Of a stretch of DNA of 64,000 nt, positions 1 to 11,200 are shown piece by piece. Numbering within the stretch: position 1 is the first letter of the stretch; every line of letters begins with the position of its first letter. The notes under the pieces were generated by a model. It worked only from the letters and a program-made list of their open reading frames with translations, made no database searches and had not been told where the DNA came from. Origin of the DNA: Tubiluchus corallicola (taxonomy: Eukaryota; Priapulida; Priapulimorpha; Priapulimorphida; Tubiluchidae); NCBI GenBank assembly GCA_030141605.1, contig JAQGDQ010000540.1, forward strand, positions 62,001 to 126,000. Reading direction: 5' to 3'. The translations under genes and the position numbers were made by a program.

Positions 1-315
1 CAAAGAGGTCGAAACGTACTGAATATTTTTATTTATTTATCAATTTATTTCAGCTTAAAGTCATACACAAGTATATACACACATGCAATACATATTACAT
101 AAATCTAAACTATGGCATACAATGTAACCGTGATCAATGTACAAAAATCACATCAAATTAGTGAACTGTGACTGTGTCAAAAACTGTGGTAAGATTCTGC
201 TTCTGTAACATGAGGCGCTTTAAATGACAGCTTTTGTTTTGTATTTACAAATAAAAATTCTTTTCAAAATAATTAATAACACTGTATTAGGTTAACTATA
301 AGTATGGTTGTATTT

Positions 316-622
316 GTCTCATCGAGACCTTTCATTTGATGAACTACAACTTATGCTATTGCTCAACATAAGAAGCCATTCGTATTTCTGGCTCGCAAAT
401 TCATTTTTTTGTCCTCTAGTGGGGTTAGTGCTTGACCAGTCTAGGCTTAGGTCATAGCATTCAATTCGTCTCATCGAGACCTTTCATTTGATGTATTATA
501 AGGTATTAAACCCGGAACTTCCATTTTACCAGTGACCTCGGGGTCAAAAATCAACAAATGCGGGCATGACTTATACCACTCAGTTAATCTCACTGATACT
601 TTTCATTTGATATACTACAACT
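316..622 (+). repeat. Three spaced copies of a ~33-bp motif
   Basis: A motif with core CTTTCATTTGAT followed by a variant of RWAYTAYAA occurs at 316-351, 468-500 and 588-622. The first two copies share the longer lead GTCTCATCGAGACC; the third is more diverged. The spacing is about 152 and 119 bp, so this is not a simple tandem repeat. No function can be assigned. It could be an old minisatellite-like or transposon-internal repeat. Confidence 0.6.
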
Positions 623-710
623 TGACACTAAAGCATTTGTCCCCAGACCTTCAGATTTTGGTTTTAGACCCCTAGCGGAAAATTTTCACATACGCAAATG
701 GCCCATATTC

Positions 711-949
711 AGTCGCGCATAGGATCTCGACCCCACCACGTACGAAAATGCGGCCCTAGCTCAAAACTGTTAGACGAGTTCCAGCCTAACGAAAAGCCAA
801 TAAGCTCTGTTCGTTCCGTTACCTTTGACCCAGGTGTGACGGTCATGTGTCAGCATAAATCCCCCTACCTGGAGAGTGTGCCCTGTGAGTTTCATGAACC
901 TAGCCCTGCGCTTATGCGAGTTATTGAAGAAAAAAAAAGGCGTAAGTAA
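711..949 (+). CDS. Short terminal exon or small gene, unrecognised
   Basis: The frame is open from before an ATG at 698 to a TAA at 947-949. A plausible acceptor (ATATTCAG) ends at 710, so this may be the last coding exon of a gene lying upstream of the window. The alternative is an 83-residue single-exon protein starting at 698. The peptide is polar, carries RSVTF near its middle and ends in a basic run (EEKKRRK). RSVTF fits the loose PP1-docking pattern R-x-V-x-F, but that pattern is short and common. Codon choice is less AT-rich than the surroundings and poly(A) signals follow at once, which supports real coding. I do not recognise the family. Confidence 0.45.
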
Positions 950-951
950 AT

Positions 952-967
952 AATAAAAATAAATAAA
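952..967 (+). terminator. Clustered AATAAA poly(A) signals
   Basis: Three overlapping AATAAA hexamers begin at 952, 958 and 962, directly after the stop codon at 947-949. This is very close to the stop, so cleavage would give a short 3' UTR. Confidence 0.4.
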
Positions 968-3017
968 AACCGTGAGTAAGTCAAGAAGATTCTGCTATAA
1001 GCAGCGTCTTAATTAGTTACTAGTGTAAAAAATTATATACAAAGTAAAAGTTATCGTATACGCAGAAGTTGTATAATTGGACCTGATAAAAGCACCTGCG
1101 GCAGTGCAACACGAACTTTGATCTGTCTCGTACGTCAGACAGATTCATAAAACCCTAATAATGAAATTATTACTCCTATCATTGATTGTAGACCCGATAC
1201 CATAAGAAGCTTTTCTTCTTATAACGGCGAAATGTGGTATACGGTTCATTTCACATATAAATGATGCTCTAGTACCACATTCATAATTACAAATTTTTCT
1301 TACAGCAGTATTATACGCAGATCTAAGTTTACAAATCTTTTACAGATTAAATTTAACCCATAAACTAGAACACTAGAACTGAATACAATATGTGCAAAAC
1401 CGTCACCAAATATCTTAATAATACAATAAATGGCACTTTAATTATGTTTAAATTATAGCGTTCCTGTTACTTGTTTCTCATCAAACAAGACTGTAAATTT
1501 GCAATTTCGAAAATATGGTACCCAGACCTACAAGTACGGGATGCGCTTTTTTGCTATCTGATACAAACTTTTCCGTTAGTTGTAAGCCTTATTGTTCAAG
1601 TAAGAGGAAACTCAGAAATGAACTAAATTTACGCCACTTCTGTCTTCTTTGCCTTAAAAATGAAATTCATTATTTCGTGAGCTGACAAAAATTGACAAAA
1701 AATTATCGAAAATTGCGACAGATTCATAGAATTTAAATGCTGGGGAAAATGCAGCTCCTTTTCGAGTCTAACTGTAACACGTAGATTAACAGTAAGCCAG
1801 TAAATCTGTAACGCTAGAAAGCCAATGTTTACTGTCTAATATTTGCCTTACTATCAATTACTTTTTGCTGAAAAGGCTATGAGTGTTTGTTTTGTCAAAG
1901 TTCGAAAACAATAAAATGATACGTAAAGTTTCAGTTTAATCTCTGCTATTATTGTAAACCGCCCAAGGACAGATTTTGGTAGTGTAGACCTATGATACTC
2001 GGTGGCTACACTATATCTACAGTACGATACTGGCCACTCACAAGATAATTAGGTAATTAAAATTAAAAATAAAATACTGTCTTCAACAATTCTAAGATTT
2101 CGTCAAGAGCAATGTCCAAGCAAGGATTATGGAAAAATTGCCAATGAAATCATTAGTTATTTTTCATATTCCTACTACATGCAGTTATCAACTAACTAGA
2201 ACTTCTTTGATGTTCTATTCTACTTTAATTATATAATTACCTATTTCAAATGCTCATTCTCGCTGAGCATAATGTTTTAAAAAGAAATAAAGATGTGAGG
2301 TAATGCCATCCGCGCCACTATATTGATGGTGATGATGATGATCATGATGACAGCGATGCTGTGAACTACTACTAGTGGGCCCCGATTAATTAAAGTTTAC
2401 TAAAACACTAGTCACTCACTCACTCGCTCACTTACCCACTCACTCATTCATTCATTCGTTTAAGTATTTTTCATGCGTACGTTATTCACTAATTTGTTTG
2501 CCAGTTTTTTCATTCATTCGCTAACTTTTTTATTTATTCACCTGGCTGTCATTCAAACGATGTATATTTATTTTAACGCAGATCGACTTGTTTTAACACC
2601 AATAAAACGTTTGTTTATTTTAAAATAAAGCGACATTATCCTTTGTTATTATTTTTGTTATATTTCTTTGCAAGTTTTCGTAGGTCTTTAATAGTGCATG
2701 ACACATAGTATTTCTCAGTTTTTGGTGTAAATTTTAACTTTTATATAGCGTTTTTCATGTGCTGAAATAAACTTTAAATTAAATTAAAAATGAACCGGTG
2801 TCAAAAAGTTAATGACTTCCTTTGATTTGCTCTGAGCATTCAGATTAAATTTTCCGATATTTTATAAATTTTAATCCTGATGTGAACTCGTAAAGCGTTA
2901 CGTAAACACTCCTATCAGGTGAATAGCTGAACGCCCGACACACCTGCGTGCGCTTTTATTGACTGATGTGTGTACAATGGTTCCGCGTCAGTAGTGCTGC
3001 TGCGTCCATTTTTTCCC
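968..3017. other. Intergenic stretch upstream of the SLC6 gene
   Basis: I see no coding exon here. The stretch is AT-rich and holds a short GATGATGAT-type run near 2325-2352 and an imperfect CACTCACT/CATTCATT tetranucleotide run at 2411-2465. The promoter and any 5' UTR of the SLC6 gene should lie near the right end, but no core promoter element is convincing. Confidence 0.5.
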
Positions 3018-6000
3018 ATGGAACGACTTATTCCGCGAAGGTTTGCTTACCAGGATCTAGACGAGCAAACCAAGTCGACTTCAAAACATAACAAAATGGA
3101 GAAAAAGGTCGAATCAGTGTCTACTTTAAGTTCTGGACTGGTACGTAATGATAACATTGTAATATTATTGTTTATTTACTTCCGGGTTTATACATATTAA
3201 GTCAGTTCGTATTGTTTACAAAAGTCACAGTAACGTTTGCTGAATTGAATCATTTTTCAGAATAACGACAGTTAGCAAACATAGCACCCTGATTTTAGAA
3301 TTGTCTCCAATTATATCATTATAGAAATTTTAATATAGATTAATAGGAGACGTTTAAAATATCCATTATTAGTATGCGCTTTAGTCAATGTTTATACGCA
3401 ACATTGCTGAAAAGCAGTTTACAAAAATCTAGCTTCGATATTAACAGAGAAGGGTTATATTAAAAAATAATTTTTCCACGGGGTAATAAAATTTTTTTTG
3501 GAAAGTTATGTACAACATTAACCTAAGTGAATGGCGTGAAACTGCGTGTACCGTATACATTTCTCACAAGTCAACGAACTAATAATTAATGCACCTGTAC
3601 ATGTTTTCTTGTCTGATGCGATAAAAGAAAATGAACAAATGGACGAATGAACAAATAAAGAAATTAATAATCATAAAGAAGCAGAAGTTAAAAGGGCAAA
3701 AATGTATGAATGGGTGGCTTATAACAAAAATATAAGCGAGCTTTTTCTCTTCTTATTAATAGCCTTCGAAAGTTTATAATTATTTAAGAAAATTTTGGCA
3801 CTATTATTGGACTATATTGTACCGCTGATCTTATCAGGGGGAGTATCAAGACTTTGCGACCCCCTTGGCTGATAGTTTTGTCCCGCCCATCCCTATTGTG
3901 AACTTATTATTGTGCATGTAATGAGCAGATCAAACAATTACTTGTGGTGTATTAGATACACTATTAACCTAGTTTGTACGTTCCACGTAGTCATGATTAA
4001 TTACATGTGCTTATTTGCATAGCGCTTATATTCAAACAAGCTGCACAACTGCTTGTTGTGTAATACCTTGCCCCTATATGTGGCACTTATACAGAAGCTG
4101 CCCTCAGTAATTGCCTGTGGTGTGTTCTAAAATGCGCCCTTTGCATGGATATGAAAGTATACGCATTTTCCGAGGAGAATAGGATTTTTTTCTAAAATTT
4201 GACGCCTCTCAAACTTTGGCGCCCTAGGCTATAGCCTAATTAACCCATTGGTTAATACGCCCCTGGGATCTTATTATATACAAAAGGTTTAAACTTTATC
4301 AGCAGATAAACAAACAAACAAACAAGCAAAAAACCAAGCAAACAAACCGAACTAGTATTCGTCCTTTAACGATTTTACCTTAGCCTATGACATGTATTGT
4401 AAGACAGGTGGGATTAACAGGTGACAGATGTAGTTTTATGCTGTCTAACCAAAGGCGCATGCGCTTATTTTAACGATTTTTTCCACCTGCTTGTCGCCAT
4501 GACACCTATATAGCCTCTGGACAGGTAATTTAATTCTTAGGTGGGGTTACTACATTCTTGATTTCATTATGAGTTCAAGTAGCCAAGTTAGGTTGCGCCC
4601 TAACAAATGTTGGCTGTATTATACATGATAATCATTGAAATTTTAGCTCATGAATTCCATTAAATATTGTGAAGAACGAAACTAATTCTTGTAGTATTCT
4701 TAACAAAATTTTATGGCAATCGTAAGGTCACAAAATCACTCTATCTAAATTGTATATATACAACAAGTCGGTTTACACCTCCGGTGTAAGTATGAGGTTC
4801 ATATTTATTTTTTTTTGACAAAACAATTAAAAACCATTTTGTAATGTCATTACCATTTCATTTTTCAGGGTCACTATCTTAAACAAGCGCACACAACATA
4901 TTTTTTGTGGAATATGTCCTAAACCCTACGATTATAATAACCATTTTCCTGGAACATCGGAAAACCAAGCCTTTCTATGTCAGGAAATTATTTATTAGTT
5001 GCATGTTGCACATTACCATCCACGACTTAAGGTTATACAAAAAAATTAAACCGATTTTTTAAAAAAATAACTTTTTCTGTTTGTGTTTGCAACAAGAGCA
5101 CCAACAGTGCGACTATGTGACGCGATAATAACATTGTGCTGCCTGCAGTCACATGACCTTGAGACCCTGGGAGCTTTGATAGTGTTCGACGGCAAAGTCG
5201 GATGCTGTTGACCTAAAAAATTAATAATAGCTTCATAGTCAAGAAGCTACCATAATTTAGCAAAGAAGTCAGGTCACAACTAAAATGACTTAACTTAGAT
5301 TAGCCTAATTTACTTTTCGTTCCTTAAATTAAAAGTCCACGTTTTCATGCGATGAGCGCTGATAATGATCATAATTCGCACGTTTTATAATATCATTATT
5401 GAAAGTGTAGATGTAGTAATTACACGAATTAAGGTGTTATATATATTAAATTTTGCAAATACCCCATCAAGCTGCGCGAGCAAGGAATTCTGTTCGGAAA
5501 TTCACTCAATGTAAATGCTTTCAATAAACTGCAATAAAAATCAGCATACAAAAGATGTTGAGGACACAAAAGATTGAAACATACAAGTAAAGTCAAGCGT
5601 CTGAAACTTCTCGTGTGCAGTTCCCGAACTAAGGTGTTGTTTGTACAGTTTGAATTTTGCAGTTCTGTTGAATTTAACATAATCTGTAATTTATTGTTGC
5701 ATAAATTTTATTAAGTTGCTAAAAAACTTATACTGTGAATTTGGTAGCTGTGAAATGTGGAGACACAATCGAGTGTCATGGCAACTGCCCCATGCATCTG
5801 AGTCAGAGGTAAACTTGACAAATTTTAGGTGCGTCTTCAAACCCTCAAACATAGAAAATGGTTCATCGTCGAAGCAGCATTAAATACGCAAGTGTAACAA
5901 AGAAAACTATTTTCAAAATTAATTATGTTTTACAAAGTTAAACTGAAAAAGTTTGTTCAACACCTAAAGAAAAAGGCGTAAGGTGCATAACGCTTAATGC

Positions 6001-8254
6001 GAGAATTTTCTCAAAGTTGCTTGACGCTTAACATAGCTTCAAAGTTTGTAAACACTTTGTAGATAACACTTATTATTTCGGTTTAACAAAAAAGGCATTA
6101 AATTACGTATATTGATTAAATGCATATCGCCTACTGCAAATTTCGATGCTGAATAAGTTGAATAACCCTTGCTCTTAAAGTTAGGAAAAAATTAAAATAG
6201 CAAGTTCCGAGGCCAGCGTCGTTCTGGCCGAATCCGGGTAAAGTCCGATCAACTGAAAGTCCCAGTCCATAAATTTCTCCCTATAAGCAGTGATGTCTGG
6301 AAAATAAATGCGATTATTGGCCCAAAAATCTGTAGCGATAACTCGGCAGCAAACTTGTCTTGTGTTTGTGGAAAAGGTGCTGTGATAGTAAAAACATTTC
6401 TCCGTTTTGTTCTGCATCAACATGCCATTATATGTCACTGGTTTTACACCTTATATGCAATGCTGATATGCGATGGCTTCATCGTGGATTGAACCATTAC
6501 AATGGTTCGGGGTGTATGAAAATAAATGGCATTTCGACGTCGCAACAATATATTTACTGAAAAAATCAGGGACTGCATTTCATTTTAAAGGCAAAAAATG
6601 TATATAATTAGATTTTTCTCGAAATAGGTCGGTAACAGCGTAGAATTTCAAAGGACGCTTTGTGGCACACATCTTTGACGTCTGACTGCAAAAACCGATC
6701 TTCAAGAACATCTGTCTCTAAAATTTAATTGCATTAATCTACACGGTTTTCAAAATATATTGCACATTTTTGTAATATTTCACAGAATCCTGCCAATGAC
6801 ACAGGAAATTCCTTGGCGGATAGTCGTCAACCATTGGAGGAAAGTGGGGACGAAAACAAGGAAAGGGGAAATTGGAGCAGTCAAGTAGACTTCTTGCTCT
6901 CCTGCCTGGGCTATGCGGTGGGTCTTGGTAATGTGTGGAGATTTCCCTACATATGTGGACAAAATGGAGGCGGTGAGACTGCATAATTATAGTTTTATAG
7001 TTTATTGATTAAGAAGTAAACGTGTGAGTCAGTAATTCAAACAAAGCACAAAGCGTTAATTTTTCAAAACAGCAAAATGATCGGTAAACACCTAAACACA
7101 AGAATGAGACGTTTCTTAGTTATGCATTAATTATGCTGCATTTCAGACAATAAAGTACAGAAGCGCATTGAAATTCTTTCTTAGACCTCTTTCTTACATA
7201 ACCCATGCTAAAGCAAGTTTTTTTTTGAAATCACTAAATAAAGCTGTATTATCATGTTAACGATTTTATAAAAAAAATAAGATTAGTAATTGCAACAGAG
7301 CAATAATTGCAGAAAACTCAAAATGATTGATTTTACCTGCCACGAAGAAAGTAGGCCTACCACCCACAAAAACCATGTTAAGTGGCATTTACCTAGCATC
7401 TGGAATGCTTATGCGTTATGCGGAATAGATAAAATTGTGTTATATTGTTTTCAGTGCACCCGTTATTATACTTGCGTTATTTTTTCTGCAGCTATTTCCT
7501 ATTGATTTGTCCGCAGTGGATAACGCATACGCATTCCAATGCTAGGTAAACGTCACTTTACCTGTCCTGGCTCCACTCATTGTACGTACGGCCAGCTAAT
7601 TACAGGTTTTATTTCTGTAAGCATAATAAAGATTTCGTTGCAGGTGCCTTTTTCATACCATACATTATTATGCTTGCGTTTGTTGGTATGCCTGTATTCT
7701 ATATGGAATTATCTATGGGACAGTTCAGTAGTGAAGGACCGCTTACAGTGTGGAAAATATCGCCTCTATTCTCAGGTTAATTCTAATTAAATTAATTAGC
7801 ATAACACGCATAGGTATTTCTTCTTTTGTTCATCTCTTTCTGGTTTTTCTTCCTTTATTCTCACCTCTTTTATTTTTTCCCTTATTAGTTCCGTTTAGAT
7901 TTCTTTTTTCTTCTCGCGTTTTTATATCTCTTTCTCTTTCGTCCTTTTGCTTTGTCTTTTTTCTTTCTTTCTTTCCTTAGCTTTCTTTAACTTGTTTTTG
8001 AAGTTAATAATTTGAAAATCATAAACAAAATCTAACGCCACATATTCTACTGGAGTGACACTAAGTACTGAAGTTTTTAAAAATAAAACAACACTGTTAA
8101 TACGGAATTAAATTTGAAATTGTTGTAAATTTGTTATCATTTTTCCGTTGTTGTTTTCAGTATCGCTACTACTGTTACTTACATGAAAAGAAAATAATTT
8201 TTGGTAGTAACAAGTTTGGAATTAAACTTTGACGCGACCCTGCTTTATACGCGC

Positions 8255-8291
<37 letters not shown>

Positions 8292-11200
8292 CGTGCGTGA
8301 GTGAGTGAGTGAGTGATATAATCTATACTGAGCGGTTAACAGTTATAACTTGGAAGATCTGTTGTCAGAACTACTTCTGCTACTCGGACACTTTGCTGTT
8401 CCAATGCAACGCTGATCCATCTATAATCACACATATAGCAGCATTTATGCATTGTACGTTACAAAAAAATATTATTTTATTGAAAAAAATTGTGTATTTT
8501 TATTTTTCTAGGAATTGGTTATGGAATGATAGCGTCTTCATTTTTTGTAGCTATTTACTACAACGTTATTATTGCATGGACACTTTACTATCTGTTTGCG
8601 AGTTTCCAAAGTGTTTTGCCGTGGACTGGATGTGACAATTATTGGAATACTGACGGTATTTTTAAAATAGAAAATCTTTTAAATTAATTCAAACGGAAGA
8701 AATTCCAAAATTTAGTAGGGGAAAGATGAGCAAATAACAGAAGTAAGACAAACGGAATTGATAAATATATGTTGCAAAAGAACAAGCGTGTGAGGTTCAT
8801 AATGAATGATCAATTAAATTTATTTGTGTGAGAAACAAAACATTTGTTTTATTTTCAGACTGTTACGATATTGAGAAAGTGAAAGAATGTAACGACCAAG
8901 GGTTTTTGTACTACAGAAAAGTGTGTTACAATGATACCGCTGCTCACCTATTTGGGGTGACAACTGAAACGGTCAAGAATGCAAACAGGTCTACACCAAG
9001 CGAGGAGTACTTCAAGTAAGGCTGGCTATTTTCTACTACATAAATGCGACACTGAAACATTACATTTTATAAACTACATATGGTTATTAAACTTAAACTA
9101 AACCCTCACTATAAGATTATAGCTTTTACAACCTATTATTGTATTCTCATTACGAATATTCAATTTATTTTATTATAAACTTAATGTAAAACTTGTAACC
9201 TTTGATTTTTATCACTTCGTTGTTGACCGTATTAAATTTGAAGAACCGCCGTTTTTCGTTGCGCGAGAAGCAGTCACGAGGTCACCAAAGATTGGTAAAC
9301 AAACATCAGTAACCAAAGACGCTTTCTGTACTACGTACGTCATTCTCGCTCACTCGCGCCAAAGACCCGAAACATGGCGACCTTTACGGCAATGCATGCG
9401 TTCATAATTTGCCAGAAAACGGTAAGTTACTTAATTTATAAGTTGCTTTTGTGCGAAACATAACTATGAATTGTTTGTGTGATCATAATAATGCGTTAAA
9501 AAACTTAAATGTCTGTTGAGGCTATGTATGCCTTTAAGCATACCATTATGCTTTACTCAGTATATTACTCAACAAATTGTCGTACATTTAACAATCTTTG
9601 CAGTTATCGAGTTATGAAAATTGACAAAGAGAACCCGGGTCTTGCTGGAATGGGTGCAGTGGACTGGGAAATAGTTTTATGTTTGCTGCTGGCTTGGATT
9701 CTTGTATGCGGATGCCTGTGTAAAGGAATCAAGTCATCTGGAAAGGTAAATAAGAAAACTGCCTATTCTAGAATTATATGTCCAGCCTGTGCACTTAAAT
9801 TGTGTTACTTGTTGATTGACGAACGGACCAACAGACAAATCATTTCTCTTCAACGTGAATTTTTCTTAATTCTGTTTTGCAACGTAAATGAGTAGGTTAC
9901 ACCTAGAAAGTGATGTATCATTTATTGAGCGACTCATCGAGTGACTGACCAATTGACAGCCTGGCAGCTCTCATTGAAACTGAACAATTCTGTTTTGAAT
10001 ACATTATTCCTAGTGAATGATATGTCATTTATTGATTGACTAAGCAACTGAGCAAGAGACTAATAGGCAGTTCATCTTAAACCCCAGTAATATCTTTTGC
10101 AGGTTGCAAAAATATGTTACTTCTAGGTAATGTGTCACTTACTGACGGACTCACTAACTAATTGATCAACAGACTGCAAGTCAGCTGTTCTTAAAGTTCA
10201 CAAAGTACATTTTGCAGCTTGTATGGATACATTACTCCTGGAAAGTGATATGTGACTTATTGATTCGCACACCAGTTGACTGACAAACTGACTGACATCC
10301 AAATTTTGTTAAACTAAAGAATTTTATTCTTCAGGTTGTGTATTTTACTGCAACATTTCCATACGTTGTCTTGTTAGTTCTATTAATTCTTGGAAGCATT
10401 CAAGATGGAGCAGTAAAGGGCATCCAATTTTACATTGTACCAAAATTTTCAAAGCTAAGAGACCCCAGAGTGAGTAAATGATACATTGTATAAATTTCTA
10501 GATCTAAAACTGAAGGGAAAATCGCTTGTTAACTTATGTCGCTTATCTGAACGTATGTAAAAATGACAATGTTTTGTTTATGTTTTCTTCTTTTTCTTTC
10601 TCTTCTTGTGTTCAGCCTAACAGAGAGTGATAAGTAATATCGTGATACTATAGATTAACGCAATGTGTAACAAAGATGTGCAGTGTATAATTTAAAAAAT
10701 AAAAAGGAAATAAAAATGTCTCTAAATAAACAATAAAATCAATGCTGTAATGTAAAGCTTTACCGCTAAATGCATTTATTTTCATATTTGTACACAACAT
10801 TTCGGCAGCAGCTTCTGCCATTGACAACTGCCTAAAAATTTAAAAAGTTCACTATCAGCAACAGTAACCTAAATTATTAATGCATGTAATAGCTTAAATT
10901 ATTGTTCATTGAATGCTGATGTAACAAATTTGACATCAGTGCCTTTGTTCTGCATTCATTAACAGGTAGTTCCTCCAGTGTCCAAATAGAAATAAGAGTA
11001 ATTTTATAACAATAGGAGGAAGGGGGCAGATTTTTGAGAAACAGTTAGTGTGACTTATCCTCCTCATTTCTTGAAATTTACGTTGTTTGTTGAAGTGTTC
11101 GAAAATTTTAAATTGTAATATCTAACAAATCTTGTTACTTTAAATTAAATTTTAATTTTTGCTAGAAAATTTTAAGATGGGACCAATATTGTGCATGGAA

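Noticed and set aside
6181-6438. Minus-strand 85-codon open stretch with a good internal acceptor
   Set aside because: No recognisable domain, no neighbouring exon and it sits in an intron of the opposite strand.
7750-7980. Hydrophobic 76-codon open stretch after SLC6 exon 3
   Set aside because: It is a translation of pyrimidine-rich intron sequence. The true exon ends at the donor at 7776.
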